Below, piece by piece: positions 44,367 through 53,319 of a DNA stretch of 64,000 bases (positions within the stretch are counted from its first letter, which is position 1; each line of letters opens with the position of its first letter). A model generated the notes under the pieces. That model was not told the origin of the DNA and searched no databases. It saw only the letters and a program-made list of their open reading frames with translations. The position numbers and the translations under genes were made by a program. The stretch lies in the NCBI RefSeq assembly GCF_019249215.1, contig NZ_JAESDI010000006.1, positions 186,001-250,000 of the forward strand, read 5' to 3'. Source of the DNA: Alteromonas lipotrueae. GTDB lineage: Bacteria > Pseudomonadota > Gammaproteobacteria > Enterobacterales > Alteromonadaceae.

Positions 44367-45269
44367 TTAAGCAGTTTGCTTTATCAGCGGGATATCATGC
44401 GCTTGCGATGAAACTTCTTTTTCAGGTGACGGCTTTTCGCGCTTCGGCAATTGCAGTACATGAATACCGGCAGTTTCAAAATCTTTATTGATATAACCGG
44501 CTTCTGCGTAAGCATTTAGCACATCGATACATGGGTTAACACCCCACTTGGCGTGGTAACGCTCAGCGTTTCTGACAAAATCTAGAAGGTGGTTAATAGA
44601 GCAACGGTAATTGGGTCGCTCTGGCGCAAAAGTCTGCATTTCGATTTGATTTAAAGAAAAGCCCAATGAACGGCAATTGGTAAAAAAGTCTTCGTCATTT
44701 AGTCCGAAGCCGTCGTAACCTTCATCGAAACCGCCGGTTTTCTTAAAATCTGTCTTGCTAATAAAAAACACTGTAGAACAAATGCTATCGTCACTAAACT
44801 TTCCATGATCATCTTCCTGTTGTCTTGACGGAATTTCGTTATTGTCTTCGTCTGGTAATGCTTGGCTTTTAATGTGGCATAATGTGTCGTGGGGAAAGGT
44901 CCATTGCGACTCTGGAACGAATGTTACTTTGGTATATACCACTGAGCCTGGGCACCATGCATTCATTCCCTTCGCAATGAAGTTTTTATCCACCACGGCA
45001 TCGACATTTATGTAAGCTAAAAGATTACTTTTAGCTTCTTGTAAGCCACGATTGCGTGCTCTAGCAATGGGTAACGCCCCGTTAGCCACAAACTTATGTA
45101 CGATATTAAACTTCTCACTTTTCGCTAATGAAAGCGTTGAAGGAGAACACATCCAAACAATGACAAGTTCATCGGGTAGTGGGTTACACGACTCAAGCTG
45201 TTCAATGAGTCTGCAGAGTTTTTCTGTACGACTTTTTACTATCGTGACAACACTGACTGGTGAATGCAT
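44367..45269 (-). CDS. Glycosyltransferase with galactosyltransferase-like C-terminal motif
   Basis: A 300-residue GT-A-fold glycosyltransferase. The N-terminus SVVTIVKSRTEKLCRLIEQL is GT2-like. ARARNRGLQEAKSNLLAYINVDAV holds the nucleotide-sugar region, with NVDA where a DxD-type motif is usual. GGFDEGYDGFGLNDEDFFTN matches the galactosyltransferase-type acceptor motif. There is no transmembrane segment, so it is cytosolic or peripheral. A strong AGGAGG precedes the start. It is the first gene of the three-gene operon with the GntA-like and DUF1989 genes. Acceptor unknown; a small molecule is possible given its partners. Confidence 0.8.
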   Translation of the reverse strand: MHSPVSVVTIVKSRTEKLCRLIEQLESCNPLPDELVIVWMCSPSTLSLAKSEKFNIVHKFVANGALPIARARNRGLQEAKSNLLAYINVDAVVDKNFIAKGMNAWCPGSVVYTKVTFVPESQWTFPHDTLCHIKSQALPDEDNNEIPSRQQEDDHGKFSDDSICSTVFFISKTDFKKTGGFDEGYDGFGLNDEDFFTNCRSLGFSLNQIEMQTFAPERPNYRCSINHLLDFVRNAERYHAKWGVNPCIDVLNAYAEAGYINKDFETAGIHVLQLPKREKPSPEKEVSSQAHDIPLIKQTA

Positions 45270-45385
45270 GTGAACCTCCTAATTTCCTTTTGGTGATTAT
45301 TTGATAACTTAACTTCAGTGGCTGTTACCAAACGCCGCACTAACTGTCTTAGCTGTTATGCTTATTTTGTATGTAAGCTAGCAAT

Positions 45386-45405
45386 TATTAGACCTTAGTC
45401 TAATA
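45386..45405. promoter_or_regulatory. Inverted repeat upstream of the glycosyltransferase operon
   Basis: TATTAGAC-N4-GTCTAATA is a perfect inverted repeat of eight-base arms in the otherwise plain 271-base upstream region, about 117 bases ahead of the start codon. It looks like an operator for a dimeric regulator that is not encoded next to it. Confidence 0.5.
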
Positions 45406-45540
45406 TATTGAATAGTTTAGAGATTATTTCTTTTCATGGAAGTGGCCAATGCTCACGCCTGCAAAGAATTCACTCAGTGTGAATCTATTTCATAGTGACA
45501 AAAAGGGGCCTGGCGGCACATTTGGGAAAGGGGGAGTTAT

Positions 45541-45918
45541 TCACTTAGAAAGGGTGGTGGCTGAATTTATCACATTGGCTTTAGAAGTTTGAGTGGGTTC
45601 TATACTTACCCTAGACGTTCTAAATTCTACCTCTTCATTTGGTATTGCTTGCAAATACTCAATGGGCTTATTTCGAACACATACCGATTTTGTGTTAAAA
45701 ACTTGGCAAGTGCCTGTGTAACGCTGCGCATTGGCCACAAGATAGCTGCATTTATCGCCTTTTGTTTTTGCTATACAGGCTTGGGACGCCTCGTTGTGAA
45801 TATGACCGCTATGAGCCAAAACTGTCGTCGAGCATGCCATTGCTAGTAAGGTTACCGATGAGAATAAAGGTACTGTACCGGCTAGTGACTTGCCTAATTT
45901 TACACGTATAGACGTCAT
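45541..45918 (-). CDS. Small exported cysteine-containing protein
   Basis: A 125-residue protein with a signal peptide (hydrophobic to about residue 34, ending VLAHSG). The mature part holds four cysteines in the pattern QACIAKTKGDKCSY, GTCQVF and SVCV. The core AC-x2-K-x2-GDK-[CI]-S-[YF] ... GTC also occurs in the 78-residue protein at 49284, so the two share a domain. A histidine-bearing HSGHIHNE opens the mature sequence and might bind metal. Its start overlaps the stop of the YHYH gene by one base, so the two are translated together. Function unknown. Confidence 0.7.
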   Translation of the reverse strand: MTSIRVKLGKSLAGTVPLFSSVTLLAMACSTTVLAHSGHIHNEASQACIAKTKGDKCSYLVANAQRYTGTCQVFNTKSVCVRNKPIEYLQAIPNEEVEFRTSRVSIEPTQTSKANVINSATTLSK

Positions 45919-46922
45919 TAATTTACCTCTATACTGCCTTGGGCACCTTGATAGCAGCCTATAAACATATTTTCGGCGGCACTCGCTGCATGGTAATGGT
46001 AGCCTCTTGTATCGTCCTCATGGCCTCTACATTCATCAAGATCATAGTCTTCTTCGCCATTGGCGTTCAACATGCCGTAGATGCCGTAGCCATCAAGGGC
46101 ATATCCCATGAGATTGGCATGATCATCAAGACTGGTTACCACTTCGCTGCACCCAAGTGAAGCATGATAATGATACCCCTCGGCGGGGTTCACATGGCCA
46201 CCACAATCATCAAAGGCGGCAATGGTATTAGCAGCCAATATCTGAGTGACGGGGGCGGGGCCAGCTATCACTACCCCATTTAAAGAAACGCCCAAGTCAG
46301 CTCCTAAAGATTCGGGGTTTGTTAAAGGTACTGGCGTGACTGGAATTAAAATGGATTGTTGCATACCACCGTCATAGTAGCTAATTGAGCACTCTACACA
46401 GTGATTTTGATATTCTTCGGCTACGTTGGGACGGGCTGCAGCTTCACAGGCTACCTGAGTATCTGTAACGAAAATTTCGCCAGTATCTTCATCGTATAAT
46501 TCCCAGTCATCGCCATAAAGTGTCTTTACATCAACAAAGAATTGTCCCTCTAGGTTGTACACTTCGCCATTTCCATCGAACCATATTCCGCCTTGGGTTG
46601 CATCGTCAGTAATAGTAGACGGGCAGAACGGCCCTATGTCTGCATTTGCTGGTGCGCCGTTGATAACAACCTTGTAGCAATCGGTAGAGGTTCCATCGGT
46701 AAGTGTACAATACGTAGTCGTAATAGTTTCGGCCAAACCCGCAGCTAGAAAGTAGTCAGGGTTTGCGCCAACAATACTATTGCTTGAGTCGCTATCGCTA
46801 TCTGAGTCAGTAGACGTATCACTATCCTGTGTCGTGGAAACATTGTCGGAATTATCGCTATCAGAGCATGCTGATGTGCCTAGCAGCACGAGCATGAGCA
46901 GTGCGTAGAATGACGTCTTCAT
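45918..46922 (-). CDS. YHYH-domain lipoprotein
   Basis: Exported 334-residue protein with a lipobox-like LLGTSAC (Cys near residue 19), followed by an acidic Ser/Asp-rich linker and a YHYH domain. The name-giving motif occurs twice, AEGYHYHASLGC and TRGYHYHAASAA, with DGYGIYGM between them. Family function is not established; the repeated His/Tyr clusters suggest metal binding. It is the first gene of a pair with the small Cys protein, and a two-component system lies directly upstream on the same strand. Confidence 0.85.
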   Translation of the reverse strand: MKTSFYALLMLVLLGTSACSDSDNSDNVSTTQDSDTSTDSDSDSDSSNSIVGANPDYFLAAGLAETITTTYCTLTDGTSTDCYKVVINGAPANADIGPFCPSTITDDATQGGIWFDGNGEVYNLEGQFFVDVKTLYGDDWELYDEDTGEIFVTDTQVACEAAARPNVAEEYQNHCVECSISYYDGGMQQSILIPVTPVPLTNPESLGADLGVSLNGVVIAGPAPVTQILAANTIAAFDDCGGHVNPAEGYHYHASLGCSEVVTSLDDHANLMGYALDGYGIYGMLNANGEEDYDLDECRGHEDDTRGYHYHAASAAENMFIGCYQGAQGSIEVN

Positions 46923-47044
46923 AGGTAGCCTCAGAACTGTGTTTTAGGTTCGAATGCTTATCGAAATACAAAATCAAAGACTATCGCTAAAATGTGCAGA
47001 ATAAGTGCAAGTTCAAAGGGGCTTTAAAGAAGATGTGTCACAGC

Positions 47045-47734
47045 CTACATGACTTTGTAGCCAATGCCGTATACCGCATGAATAGGACTCATGTGCTCAG
47101 CTGTGGCTAACTTGTGGCGTAAGTTTTTCATATGACTGTCGATGGTACGGTTGCTTACCACTCTGCCGTCGTCGTAGCCTAGCTCCATTAGCTGGTCTCG
47201 AGAGTAGACCACGCCAGGTTTTGTCATCATGGTTTTCAATAATCGAAATTCTACCGGTGTAAGCTCAATAATGTTGCCATCCACGGCACATTCAAATCGA
47301 GACATATCCAACTCGATATGGCGAAAAGTGAGCTTTTCTGATGACGACTCGGTTTGGTTTTGTTGCGTGGCTCGCCGCAATACCGCTTGTATCCGTGCTA
47401 CGACTTCACGGGCTGAAAAAGGTTTGCAAACATAGTCGTCAGCACCTGCTTCTAAACCAATAAGTCGGTCTATTTCATCGACACGGGCGGTCAACATGAT
47501 AATGGGCACCATAGAAAAACTACGCAACGATTTGCAAATGGTGAGTCCGTCCACTCCGGGTAACATTCTATCTAAAATAATGGCTGCCGGTACTTGCTTT
47601 TTTACCGTATCAACCACATGTGTGCCTTCATTCAATACGGTAGATGTGAATCCTTCCAAAGCAAGAAATTCAACTAAAATTTGCGCAATTTTATCTTCAT
47701 CTTCAACAATGAGTACATGTTTGTGCGGTGTCAT
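47045..47734 (-). CDS. OmpR-family response regulator, BaeR-like
   Basis: A 229-residue regulator: receiver domain with the acidic pocket VEDED and phospho-acceptor IILDRMLPGVDG (Asp near residue 55), the switch Lys in CKPFSAREV, then a winged-helix output domain (about 130-229, ending SHMKNLRHKLATA...YGIGYKVM). It overlaps the kinase gene by one base and should be phosphorylated by it. Likely targets are the adjacent YHYH operon and the divergent small exported protein gene; this is inferred from position. Confidence 0.92.
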   Translation of the reverse strand: MTPHKHVLIVEDEDKIAQILVEFLALEGFTSTVLNEGTHVVDTVKKQVPAAIILDRMLPGVDGLTICKSLRSFSMVPIIMLTARVDEIDRLIGLEAGADDYVCKPFSAREVVARIQAVLRRATQQNQTESSSEKLTFRHIELDMSRFECAVDGNIIELTPVEFRLLKTMMTKPGVVYSRDQLMELGYDDGRVVSNRTIDSHMKNLRHKLATAEHMSPIHAVYGIGYKVM

Positions 47735-49143
47735 TAGTTATTATCCGTAGTGAAATGTTTGGGCAGTTCTGCCGTAATTTTAACGCCGCCGAGCGACGAA
47801 ACTGACGCGCTAATTTTGCCACCATGGGCCTCAATAATTTGTTTACTAATTGACAGACCAAGGCCAGCACCTTGTGTTCGACGTCTACGTGAGGCATCTT
47901 CTCTAAACAAAGGTTCAAATAATGCCGCCGCATTTTCTTTCGCGATGCTTGGCGCTGAATCTTGGACAATAATAACGATAAAGGAAGGTTGTTCTGAAAC
48001 CACTACCTCCACGGTACCTGGTGCATCGGTATACTCACATGCGTTAACTAACAAGTTGAGCATAAGCTGTTTCAAGCGCTGGTGGTCGGCATTAATGGTG
48101 ATGTTGGGTGGGCAGGAACAAGTGAAGGTAAGTCCTTTTGTATCAAAAATATGCGCAAGGCTTTCGCTTTGTTGCACGATTACTTGGCTCAAATCCACTG
48201 ACGAGAAATGATAAGAAAGCCCGCCAATATCAGACAGTGATAATTGGTATAAATCTTCAACCAATAAAGACAAGCGTGTGACCTCTTGGTCAAACGAGGC
48301 CAGTTGTTTCTGATCAAGTGGTCGAATTCCTGCTTTTATCAATTCAATTTCGCCCGATAAAATGGTGAGAGGCGTACGGAGTTCGTGAGAGATATCAGCT
48401 AGCCATTGGCTTTTAGTATTTTTGTGCGCTTCAAGGGTATTTCCCAATGTATTTATGTGCCGCATCAGCTCGCCAAATTCATCAGGACGGTTTTCTGGCA
48501 AGTTGGTTTTATACTGATGGGCGGTTAGGCCTTTAACGCTTTGTAATATTGCCTTAAAAGGGCTTAGCATGCGCGGCGTAACGCCTAATGCCAGTATAAG
48601 CGAGGCAATAAGCGACAGTAGGCCTATAAGGATAATGGCTTGCAGCTGTTGTTCAGAAAAAGCGCGAGCCACATCAGAATCAGGTGTCTTAGGCGGGTAA
48701 CTGGTAAGCCGACCTATGGTCTGGCCGTTAAAGTCGAGTTTTACGTTCACTTCATTTCGTTCGTTTTCGTCTGCATACGAACTTTGCCCTGATATAATGT
48801 TTCCATAAGCATCAATAAGTAGTGTGGGCGGACCGACAGATACATCTTCAATTTGATGTCTAGGGGGAGGGAAGCCACCAGGTCGAGGTCGCATTCCAGG
48901 GCGTCGATGGGGCATGCCAGTAGGCGCTACACTCTCTATTTGAATGTTATCCCAACTGTTATTATTGCTGCTGTATTCTGCAATAAGTACGCGACTCAAA
49001 CTCCTCAGACGCTCTCGCTCCTGATTTTGAATAAATTCATTAAAGCCTTGCTCGAAGCTCCAACGTGCGAGTGCTAGCGAAAGCGACAAAGATACACAGG
49101 TAAAGCCAACAAGAATAACAAGCAGTTTATGGGATAGTTTCAT
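47734..49143 (-). CDS. Sensor histidine kinase, BaeS-like
   Basis: Inner-membrane kinase of 469 residues. There are two transmembrane helices (about 5-27 and 165-188). The periplasmic loop contains a Pro/Arg/Gly-rich insert (GMPHRRPGMRPRPGG) that echoes the Pro-rich start of the small secreted protein encoded just upstream. Then come HAMP, HisKA with ADISHELRTPLT (His near residue 246) and HATPase_c (NLLVNACEYT, GAGLGLSISKQIIEAHGG). It forms a pair with the regulator. Resemblance to BaeS suggests an envelope-stress or metal signal, which is not provable here. Confidence 0.92.
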   Translation of the reverse strand: MKLSHKLLVILVGFTCVSLSLSLALARWSFEQGFNEFIQNQERERLRSLSRVLIAEYSSNNNSWDNIQIESVAPTGMPHRRPGMRPRPGGFPPPRHQIEDVSVGPPTLLIDAYGNIISGQSSYADENERNEVNVKLDFNGQTIGRLTSYPPKTPDSDVARAFSEQQLQAIILIGLLSLIASLILALGVTPRMLSPFKAILQSVKGLTAHQYKTNLPENRPDEFGELMRHINTLGNTLEAHKNTKSQWLADISHELRTPLTILSGEIELIKAGIRPLDQKQLASFDQEVTRLSLLVEDLYQLSLSDIGGLSYHFSSVDLSQVIVQQSESLAHIFDTKGLTFTCSCPPNITINADHQRLKQLMLNLLVNACEYTDAPGTVEVVVSEQPSFIVIIVQDSAPSIAKENAAALFEPLFREDASRRRRTQGAGLGLSISKQIIEAHGGKISASVSSLGGVKITAELPKHFTTDNN

Positions 49144-49283
49144 TATGTTGAGTATATCTATGCTAATGCCTTGCTAGCAATTGTTTCTGCTTTAATTCCG
49201 TTACTTCTACATGCTTCTTACACAGAATCTGCACATTTGACGCGTATGCTGAATGTGAGTTAATTAATCTTCTTAGGAAATTC

Positions 49284-49520
49284 ATGAAATTGTTAAAGCT
49301 TGTATTCGTTGCCACGCTTATCACAGGAAGTTTAAGTGCATTCGCCCAACAGGGGCGTCCAAATGGTCCACCACCCGAAGCTATTGAAGCATGTGAAGAT
49401 AAATCTGAGGGAGATAAAATCTCTTTTGAAACCCGTCGTGGTGAGAGTGTGGAAGGTACCTGCGAATTAATTGAGGATCAATTAGTAGCGGTTCCTGAAA
49501 ACCATCGCGAACAGCGTTAA
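49284..49520 (+). CDS. Very small secreted protein, divergent from the two-component system
   Basis: A 78-residue protein with a clear signal peptide ending SAFAQQ. The mature part of about 56 residues begins with a Pro-rich GRPNGPPPEA, followed by EACEDKSEGDKISFETRRG and EGTCEL. Its core corresponds to that of the 125-residue protein at 45541, but with only two of the cysteines. It is divergent from the kinase gene, 140 bases away, and is a natural candidate for control by that system. Function unknown. Confidence 0.75.
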   Translation: MKLLKLVFVATLITGSLSAFAQQGRPNGPPPEAIEACEDKSEGDKISFETRRGESVEGTCELIEDQLVAVPENHREQR

Positions 49521-49560
49521 TTCCTCACTCTATTATTTTTATACCCGTCTAAAAATGTAA

Positions 49561-49593
49561 GCTGGCAGTGTGAATATACACCGCCAGTTTTTG
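49561..49593 (+). terminator. Rho-independent terminator after the small secreted protein
   Basis: CTGGCAGTGT and ACACCGCCAG pair with one mismatch around an AT-rich loop, followed by five T. Confidence 0.75.
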
Positions 49594-49733
49594 CTTTATT
49601 ATTACAGAACGCTCTAACAAAAAAATACCAAATATGTCATACTCCTCAATTATTAAGCTTAGTATTTACAGTGCGCTTTTTTATCCGTTTTTTCACCGCG
49701 CATTAGCTTAAAGCATCTTATTGGAGGCCGTGT

Positions 49734-50324
49734 ATGCAATACAGTGACGAGCGCCTTAACGAGCTAGTAAACGCCAGAAATTCAGAGGTTCCCGATGTAT
49801 TTAGCATCCAATGTGATGGCATTGAACTTTATGTTCACGTTAGCCCTTACGTATGGATCCGCCCTTGGGAAGGACGTAACCACACCGCTTTTTCTGTGGG
49901 GTTAGCGCCTGGGTGTCCAAATGCATGTCGGCTGTTTGGTAAAATTGATGTGCCTTATTTGCATATTTCGCTAGAGACCCTTAAGCAGGCTGCGGTCAAG
50001 CGCGTGACTGAAGCAGGAATATCGTTTTTAACGAAACGAGGAGCGGGGGTGAAAAGCTTTGCCATTCACCCAAGAGGCGGTTTGACATCAGTAGATGAAA
50101 GCCGTGCTTACCAAGATGCTTATGTAAATGGCTACCGCTATGTAGTGCATGTTTATCAGCTACGGAGTGGGGGACTTGGAAAGCGCTTTGCTGAATGGTT
50201 CTTTTTTGGGGAGCCAGAGCCGGCTGTAATCTTAGCAAAATTACGTCGTCAGCAAGATAACCTTGCAGACTCAATGCACTTTGAAATATGTCAATTGTCG
50301 ACGGAACTTCCTAAGTCAGCGTAA
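49734..50324 (+). CDS. Conserved-looking protein of unknown function
   Basis: A 196-residue soluble protein without signal peptide, preceded by TTGGAGG. It is not recognised. Visible features are an aromatic-rich stretch YVHVSPYVWIRPWEG (residues about 31-45), a Cys pair in GLAPGCPNACRLF near residue 65, and a basic WFF-containing segment near 155. Predicted alpha/beta. The next gene, 58 bases on, is a membrane protein of unknown function in the same direction. Confidence 0.6.
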   Translation: MQYSDERLNELVNARNSEVPDVFSIQCDGIELYVHVSPYVWIRPWEGRNHTAFSVGLAPGCPNACRLFGKIDVPYLHISLETLKQAAVKRVTEAGISFLTKRGAGVKSFAIHPRGGLTSVDESRAYQDAYVNGYRYVVHVYQLRSGGLGKRFAEWFFFGEPEPAVILAKLRRQQDNLADSMHFEICQLSTELPKSA

Positions 50325-50382
50325 ATCGTAATTAGTATAATAAACTATGGTTCACTTGTGAGCGTAATTAGATATTTATAAA

Positions 50383-50991
50383 GTGAGTAAAAATCAAGTG
50401 GAGAGAGTTGTGAACTCTGAATCGGTAGTTGAACTTCGCAACTATGATAAAAGCCAGTTAAAACAGGTTAGTGTTATTTCTGGTATTTCGCCCAATGCCA
50501 TGCGAAGGGTATTTGGTGGATGGATATTGTTTGCTGCGTTAGTAGGAATAATTGTGTCTGTTGCGCCGGATTTAGACAGTCAGTTTATTGGTTTAACCTT
50601 GTTTGTTTTAGTTGCCTTCACTGTGGTTATGTTCTGGCAAAGCCGAATCTCTGAAGGGTGGCCGGCCATTATTTGTGATGATGAATATATTGGTGTGGTT
50701 AGAGATCCCGTGCTGCGTGAATATGTGTGCGTCAAAAAAAGCATTATCACCGATGCGCAACCGTCGCTGATCAAACCCAATAAAAAAGCGGTTGAAATGA
50801 GTTTAGATACCAGCGCACTTAGCGAAACTGACACCGCTATTTTGAAACAAGCGGTGTGGCCGCGGGAAGATAAGCTTATTGGGCTCGCTCACTTTAAACG
50901 TCGTGAAGAGGCGTGTGAAAGCGTAATGTGGTGTGTCAATCATAATACGAAAGCGGTGAGGTCAGCTCCCGCACATCATGTGCCCACCTAG
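50383..50991 (+). CDS. Membrane protein of unknown function
   Basis: A 202-residue protein starting with GTG. Two transmembrane helices (about residues 45-65 and 70-88) form a hairpin, followed by a cytoplasmic domain of about 110 residues with WPAIICDDEYIGVVRDP. No family recognised. It probably forms a transcription unit with the preceding unknown gene and ends at a clear terminator. Confidence 0.6.
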   Translation: MSKNQVERVVNSESVVELRNYDKSQLKQVSVISGISPNAMRRVFGGWILFAALVGIIVSVAPDLDSQFIGLTLFVLVAFTVVMFWQSRISEGWPAIICDDEYIGVVRDPVLREYVCVKKSIITDAQPSLIKPNKKAVEMSLDTSALSETDTAILKQAVWPREDKLIGLAHFKRREEACESVMWCVNHNTKAVRSAPAHHVPT

Positions 50992-51021
50992 TCGTGTATT
51001 TGCCTAGTGCTTTTCAATATT

Positions 51022-51045
51022 AAGCCGCTTTATAGCGGCTTTTTA
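51022..51045 (+). terminator. Rho-independent terminator
   Basis: AGCCGCT and AGCGGCT pair around a four-base loop and are followed by T residues. It lies between convergent genes and ends the upstream plus-strand unit. Confidence 0.8.
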
Positions 51046-51055
51046 CTTTCTGTGA

Positions 51056-52042
51056 TCAGGCTTTTGGCTTCAATTTCAATCGCGTTAGTAGCGGGTAGTG
51101 ATCTGAGCCAATATCAGGCAGCTTTCTAATATCTTCCAGCATAAAGTGACTTGAATGAAACACGTGATCCAGTGGCCATTTAATCAGCGGGTAATGGGCG
51201 TGAAACGTATTGAAAAATGCGCGACCAATTCTTGGGTCCAGCATACCGCTTATTTTTTTGAATTTTCGGGTAGTAGGCGACCATGCCACATCGTTCAAGT
51301 CTCCAGCAACAATAATAGGCCCGTGCTTTTTAGCTATTTCATCGCCTACCATAGTGAGTTCTACGTCTCTGGGCTTAGCCGATTTGTTTTCTGTGGGGCT
51401 AGGTGGCTTCGGATGTAAAAAGTAAAGTATCACATCTTGTCCCTTCATATCGATGGTGACAAGCATGGAGGGCACATCATCTTCAACTAAGTAGTTCAGC
51501 TTGGCGGTTTTCAGTGGGTATTTACTGTAAAGGTGCATGCCATATAAGTTTTCCAACGGGCAATGCTGCTGGTGAGGGTGAGTTTCGTTTAACGCAGACA
51601 AAGCGATTTCCCAGCGTTTATTAGATTCAAGGGTAACGACAAAGTCTGGATTGGTGTCACGTACATGCTTCAGTAGCTTGTCGTAATCTTCATTAGGCAT
51701 AAAGACATTGCTCGACAAAATACTGATACTCTCACCGGCATCTTGAGAAGATGCTTTAACCACTTCCTTTTTGTAAAAGAGCGTATAAGGCAAGATCCAA
51801 ATAGCCTGGTAAATAGCGCAGGCTATTAATCCGATATAAAGCACGGCGGTAATAAGTGTGTTAAATCCAGAAAGCTCAGATGGATACATAACGCCTCGAG
51901 CAATTATTACCATCACCATCAAGCCTAGCAATTGAAGCCGTGGAAATTCCCATACCCTCACGAGCCAATGTTTCGATGGTAGTGATGGCGCTAAAGTGAC
52001 AGCAATAAGAAATATCGCCATGGTGTTCAGTAAAATATTCAT
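51056..52042 (-). CDS. Membrane-anchored endonuclease/exonuclease/phosphatase-family protein
   Basis: A 328-residue protein. Three N-terminal hydrophobic helices (to about residue 90) are followed by an EEP-fold catalytic domain: ILSSNVFMPNEDY, VVTLESN with the metal-binding Glu, GDLNDVAWSP and IGSDHYPLL with the catalytic His. Members of this layout act on phosphodiesters, for example in nucleic acids or lipids, outside the cytoplasm; the substrate is not known. It is monocistronic and unrelated to the EEP domain of the large nuclease beyond the fold. Confidence 0.85.
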   Translation of the reverse strand: MNILLNTMAIFLIAVTLAPSLPSKHWLVRVWEFPRLQLLGLMVMVIIARGVMYPSELSGFNTLITAVLYIGLIACAIYQAIWILPYTLFYKKEVVKASSQDAGESISILSSNVFMPNEDYDKLLKHVRDTNPDFVVTLESNKRWEIALSALNETHPHQQHCPLENLYGMHLYSKYPLKTAKLNYLVEDDVPSMLVTIDMKGQDVILYFLHPKPPSPTENKSAKPRDVELTMVGDEIAKKHGPIIVAGDLNDVAWSPTTRKFKKISGMLDPRIGRAFFNTFHAHYPLIKWPLDHVFHSSHFMLEDIRKLPDIGSDHYPLLTRLKLKPKA

Positions 52043-52335
52043 TGTCGTTCCTGACTAATTTGTTTTTCGCGTTATTGACTTGCCCACAAACCCTTAAAAC
52101 AAGACAAGCATAGCTATTGCTCGATTAATAATATGTATATTGGTTAATGAATATTCAATTTTCGTTCCGGTTAGGCAAGATGTAGGTAAAAAATGCTCAT
52201 AGACCGAAAAGTTTGCAGGAATGTTGGTAAGTGTTTTTCGAACAAAATTCATATAAATCTATATTAATCAGTTGCTTGCTATGTTGGCTCGGGTTTCGCA
52301 TTACCTACTACGAGTTTCAACAAAGGAGAACTGTT

Positions 52336-52947
52336 ATGAAACGTACATTACTTTCTATACTTGTAGCGACCTCGATGACAACTGCAGCATTTGCTGGTGA
52401 CATGGAGACAGATAACAAATGGGAAAAAGGCGCTAAGGATGCGTGGATAGACGGCAAAGCCGAAGCAACGTTACTATTCAACGGCAACCTTGATTCATTC
52501 GATATCAATACAGATGTAAACAACGGAAACGTTGTTCTAACAGGTAAAGTAGATCATTCAGTTGATAAGAAATTAGCGGAAGAGCTAGTATCAAATATCG
52601 ACGGTGTTATGTCAGTAGATAACCAGCTTTCTGTTATTGAAGAGAAAGACATGGACGAAATGGCAAGCAACATGTCAGATGACGCTGAGTCAGAATACGA
52701 TGAGCAAACAGGTACACTTACTGATGCCAAAATTGCTACCGTAATTAAAACCCGTCTGCTGATGGATAGCGACATCTCTGGTTTTGATATCGATGTAGAT
52801 GTTGAAGCTGGCAACGTTACGCTAACAGGTAACGTAGATTCAGATGCCGAGCGTCAGCTAGCTGTCGAAATAGCGAAAAACGCGTCAGATGTGAAAAATG
52901 TTGAAGATAATTTGCAGGTCATTACTGAAACAGCAATGAAAAACTAA
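52336..52947 (+). CDS. Periplasmic protein with two BON domains (OsmY-like)
   Basis: A 203-residue exported protein. I start at ATG 52336 after AAAGGAG; a longer frame upstream lacks a ribosome binding site. The signal peptide ends TAAFAG. Two BON repeats are clear (about residues 36-100 and 130-198), each with the pattern DIxxDVxxGNVxLTGxVD. The domains bind phospholipid in relatives such as OsmY and support the envelope under osmotic or other stress. The gene stands alone with a strong terminator. Confidence 0.9.
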   Translation: MKRTLLSILVATSMTTAAFAGDMETDNKWEKGAKDAWIDGKAEATLLFNGNLDSFDINTDVNNGNVVLTGKVDHSVDKKLAEELVSNIDGVMSVDNQLSVIEEKDMDEMASNMSDDAESEYDEQTGTLTDAKIATVIKTRLLMDSDISGFDIDVDVEAGNVTLTGNVDSDAERQLAVEIAKNASDVKNVEDNLQVITETAMKN

Positions 52948-52965
52948 GCCGTTATCGGTAAAGTG

Positions 52966-52990
52966 AAAGGGGCCAATTGGCCCCTTTTTT
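52966..52990 (+). terminator. Rho-independent terminator of the BON-protein gene
   Basis: AAAGGGGCCAATTGGCCCCTTT is a perfect stem followed by six T. Confidence 0.92.
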
Positions 52991-53319
52991 ACGTCTAGTA
53001 AATGCTATATTTTTACAATAACACTCTGTATTGAGTGAAGAAGTGAATTTAACGTCTTTTTTGAATATCCCGTTTTTTCGCGGCAATATGTAGTATTTTC
53101 CCATCTACTTTACAACTTTTGTCTTACAACCTTTGTCGGGTTTTCTTCCTATCCGTTGCTGCGTATACTCCTCGCCGTAATTAGGTGGCAGTAAGAAGTT
53201 TGGAACACAATGTGCAATACAACTTGTAATTGATTTTTTTAAATTACAACGTGCAGTAGTCATTTAGAACCATCGCGTTCTTACATGGATAATCGCAAGT
53301 TAGATGTAAAAGGAAGTGA
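52991..53319. other. Upstream region of the small exported protein gene
   Basis: No gene is supported in these 329 bases. A short direct repeat (TTACAAC then TTTGTC, twice) occurs near 53107-53135. The region presumably contains the promoter of the next gene. Confidence 0.35.

Noticed and set aside
47750-48211. Open frame of 153 codons on the plus strand
   Set aside because: Antisense to the catalytic half of the sensor kinase; no family match.
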